From positions 1-31,755 of the IMG/VR virus record IMGVR_UViG_3300008110_000901: a stretch of DNA of 31,755 nucleotides. The stretch is one strand, 5' to 3'. This DNA comes from a virus. Below, in pieces: positions 31,639 to 31,755 of the stretch. The position numbers and the translations under genes are program-made. Positions within the stretch are counted from its first letter, which is position 1, and each line of letters begins with the position of its first letter. Under the pieces are notes generated by a model, which searched no databases, was not told the origin of the DNA, and worked only from the letters and a program-made list of their open reading frames with translations.

Positions 31639-31755
31639 ATGTCTGTTTTAAAAGTTGTACAAAATATTGCAGCTGTATCTTGCACGGGGGGAAATGCAGC
31701 TCAATCTTCTGCAGTTATTGTAAGAAGTGGAATTTATCGCTTTACTGCTGATGCA
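31639..31755 (+). CDS. Start of a conserved structural-type protein (truncated by the window end)
   Basis: ATG 31639 is preceded by AGGAG (31627-31631), seven bases upstream, which overlaps the gp16 stop codon. The frame is open to the last base (39 residues so far): MSVLKVVQNIAAVSCTGGNA and AQSSAVIVRSGIYRFTADA. Starts of the form 'MSVLKV ... SxVxSGxYRxxA' belong to small conserved proteins of T4-like cyanophages, usually near gp16 and gp17 and thought to be virion components; the function is unknown. The rest lies beyond the window. Confidence 0.75.
   Translation, partial: MSVLKVVQNIAAVSCTGGNAAQSSAVIVRSGIYRFTADA

Noticed and set aside
1-31755. tRNA genes, CRISPR arrays, insertion sequences, integrase or photosynthesis genes
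   Set aside because: I found no cloverleaf, spacer-repeat array, transposase or integrase motif, nor psbA/psbD/hli-type proteins in any frame.

Overview
The window is part of the late-gene region of a T4-like cyanophage (Myoviridae-type phage of Synechococcus or Prochlorococcus). It carries recognisable T4 orthologues in cyanophage order: a PAAR spike-tip protein, gp25, gp6, a gp7-position giant protein, gp8, a DUF4815-type giant protein in the gp10 region, a tail-fibre-like repeat protein, then gp13, gp14, gp15 and the small terminase subunit gp16. All supported genes are on the + strand. T4-type late promoters (NATAAATA) and gene overlaps (ATGA, TAATG) tie the structural genes together. I see no tRNA, integrase, CRISPR array, insertion sequence or photosynthesis gene.

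Layout. Bases 1-2120 hold small, mostly uncharacterised genes: the end of an unknown gene, an 86-aa KTSC-like protein, a 63-aa protein, a 222-aa cysteine-rich phage protein, a 103-aa protein and a 55-aa protein. This block is GC-richer than the rest. Most of its genes sit behind a GC-rich hairpin followed at once by a bacterial -10-like box. Two of these elements share an identical 18-base sequence. Bases 2120-2516 are a C-rich gene-free spacer with tandem mini-hairpins and a minus-strand G-quadruplex pattern. The sequence then becomes AT-rich: a 60-aa AbrB/MazE-like protein (2517), a 972-aa structural protein, the PAAR protein, a 47-aa very basic protein, a strong terminator, a late promoter, and a 51-aa protein.

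Bases 6392-24878 are the baseplate: gp25, gp6, the gp7-like giant locus, gp8 and a 2097-aa protein. Bases 24880-28494 hold accessory genes, including a 52-aa NblA-like candidate, tandem late promoters and a fibre-like protein with 54-residue repeats. Bases 28494-31628 are the neck and tail-completion genes plus the small terminase; a further structural-type gene starts at 31639 and runs off the end.

The most notable observations are two apparent frame breaks. The gp7-like locus (9001-16882) changes frame near a GGG run at 12560, and the fibre gene (25861-28259) changes frame near a GGG run at 26873. In each case one base would restore a single long reading frame (about 2626 and 799 residues). 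The other themes are small beta-rich sequence modules shared by several neighbouring virion proteins, the NblA-like small gene hidden between structural genes, and the hairpin-plus-promoter elements of the first 2 kb. Family names are from memory of the sequences; no database search was possible.
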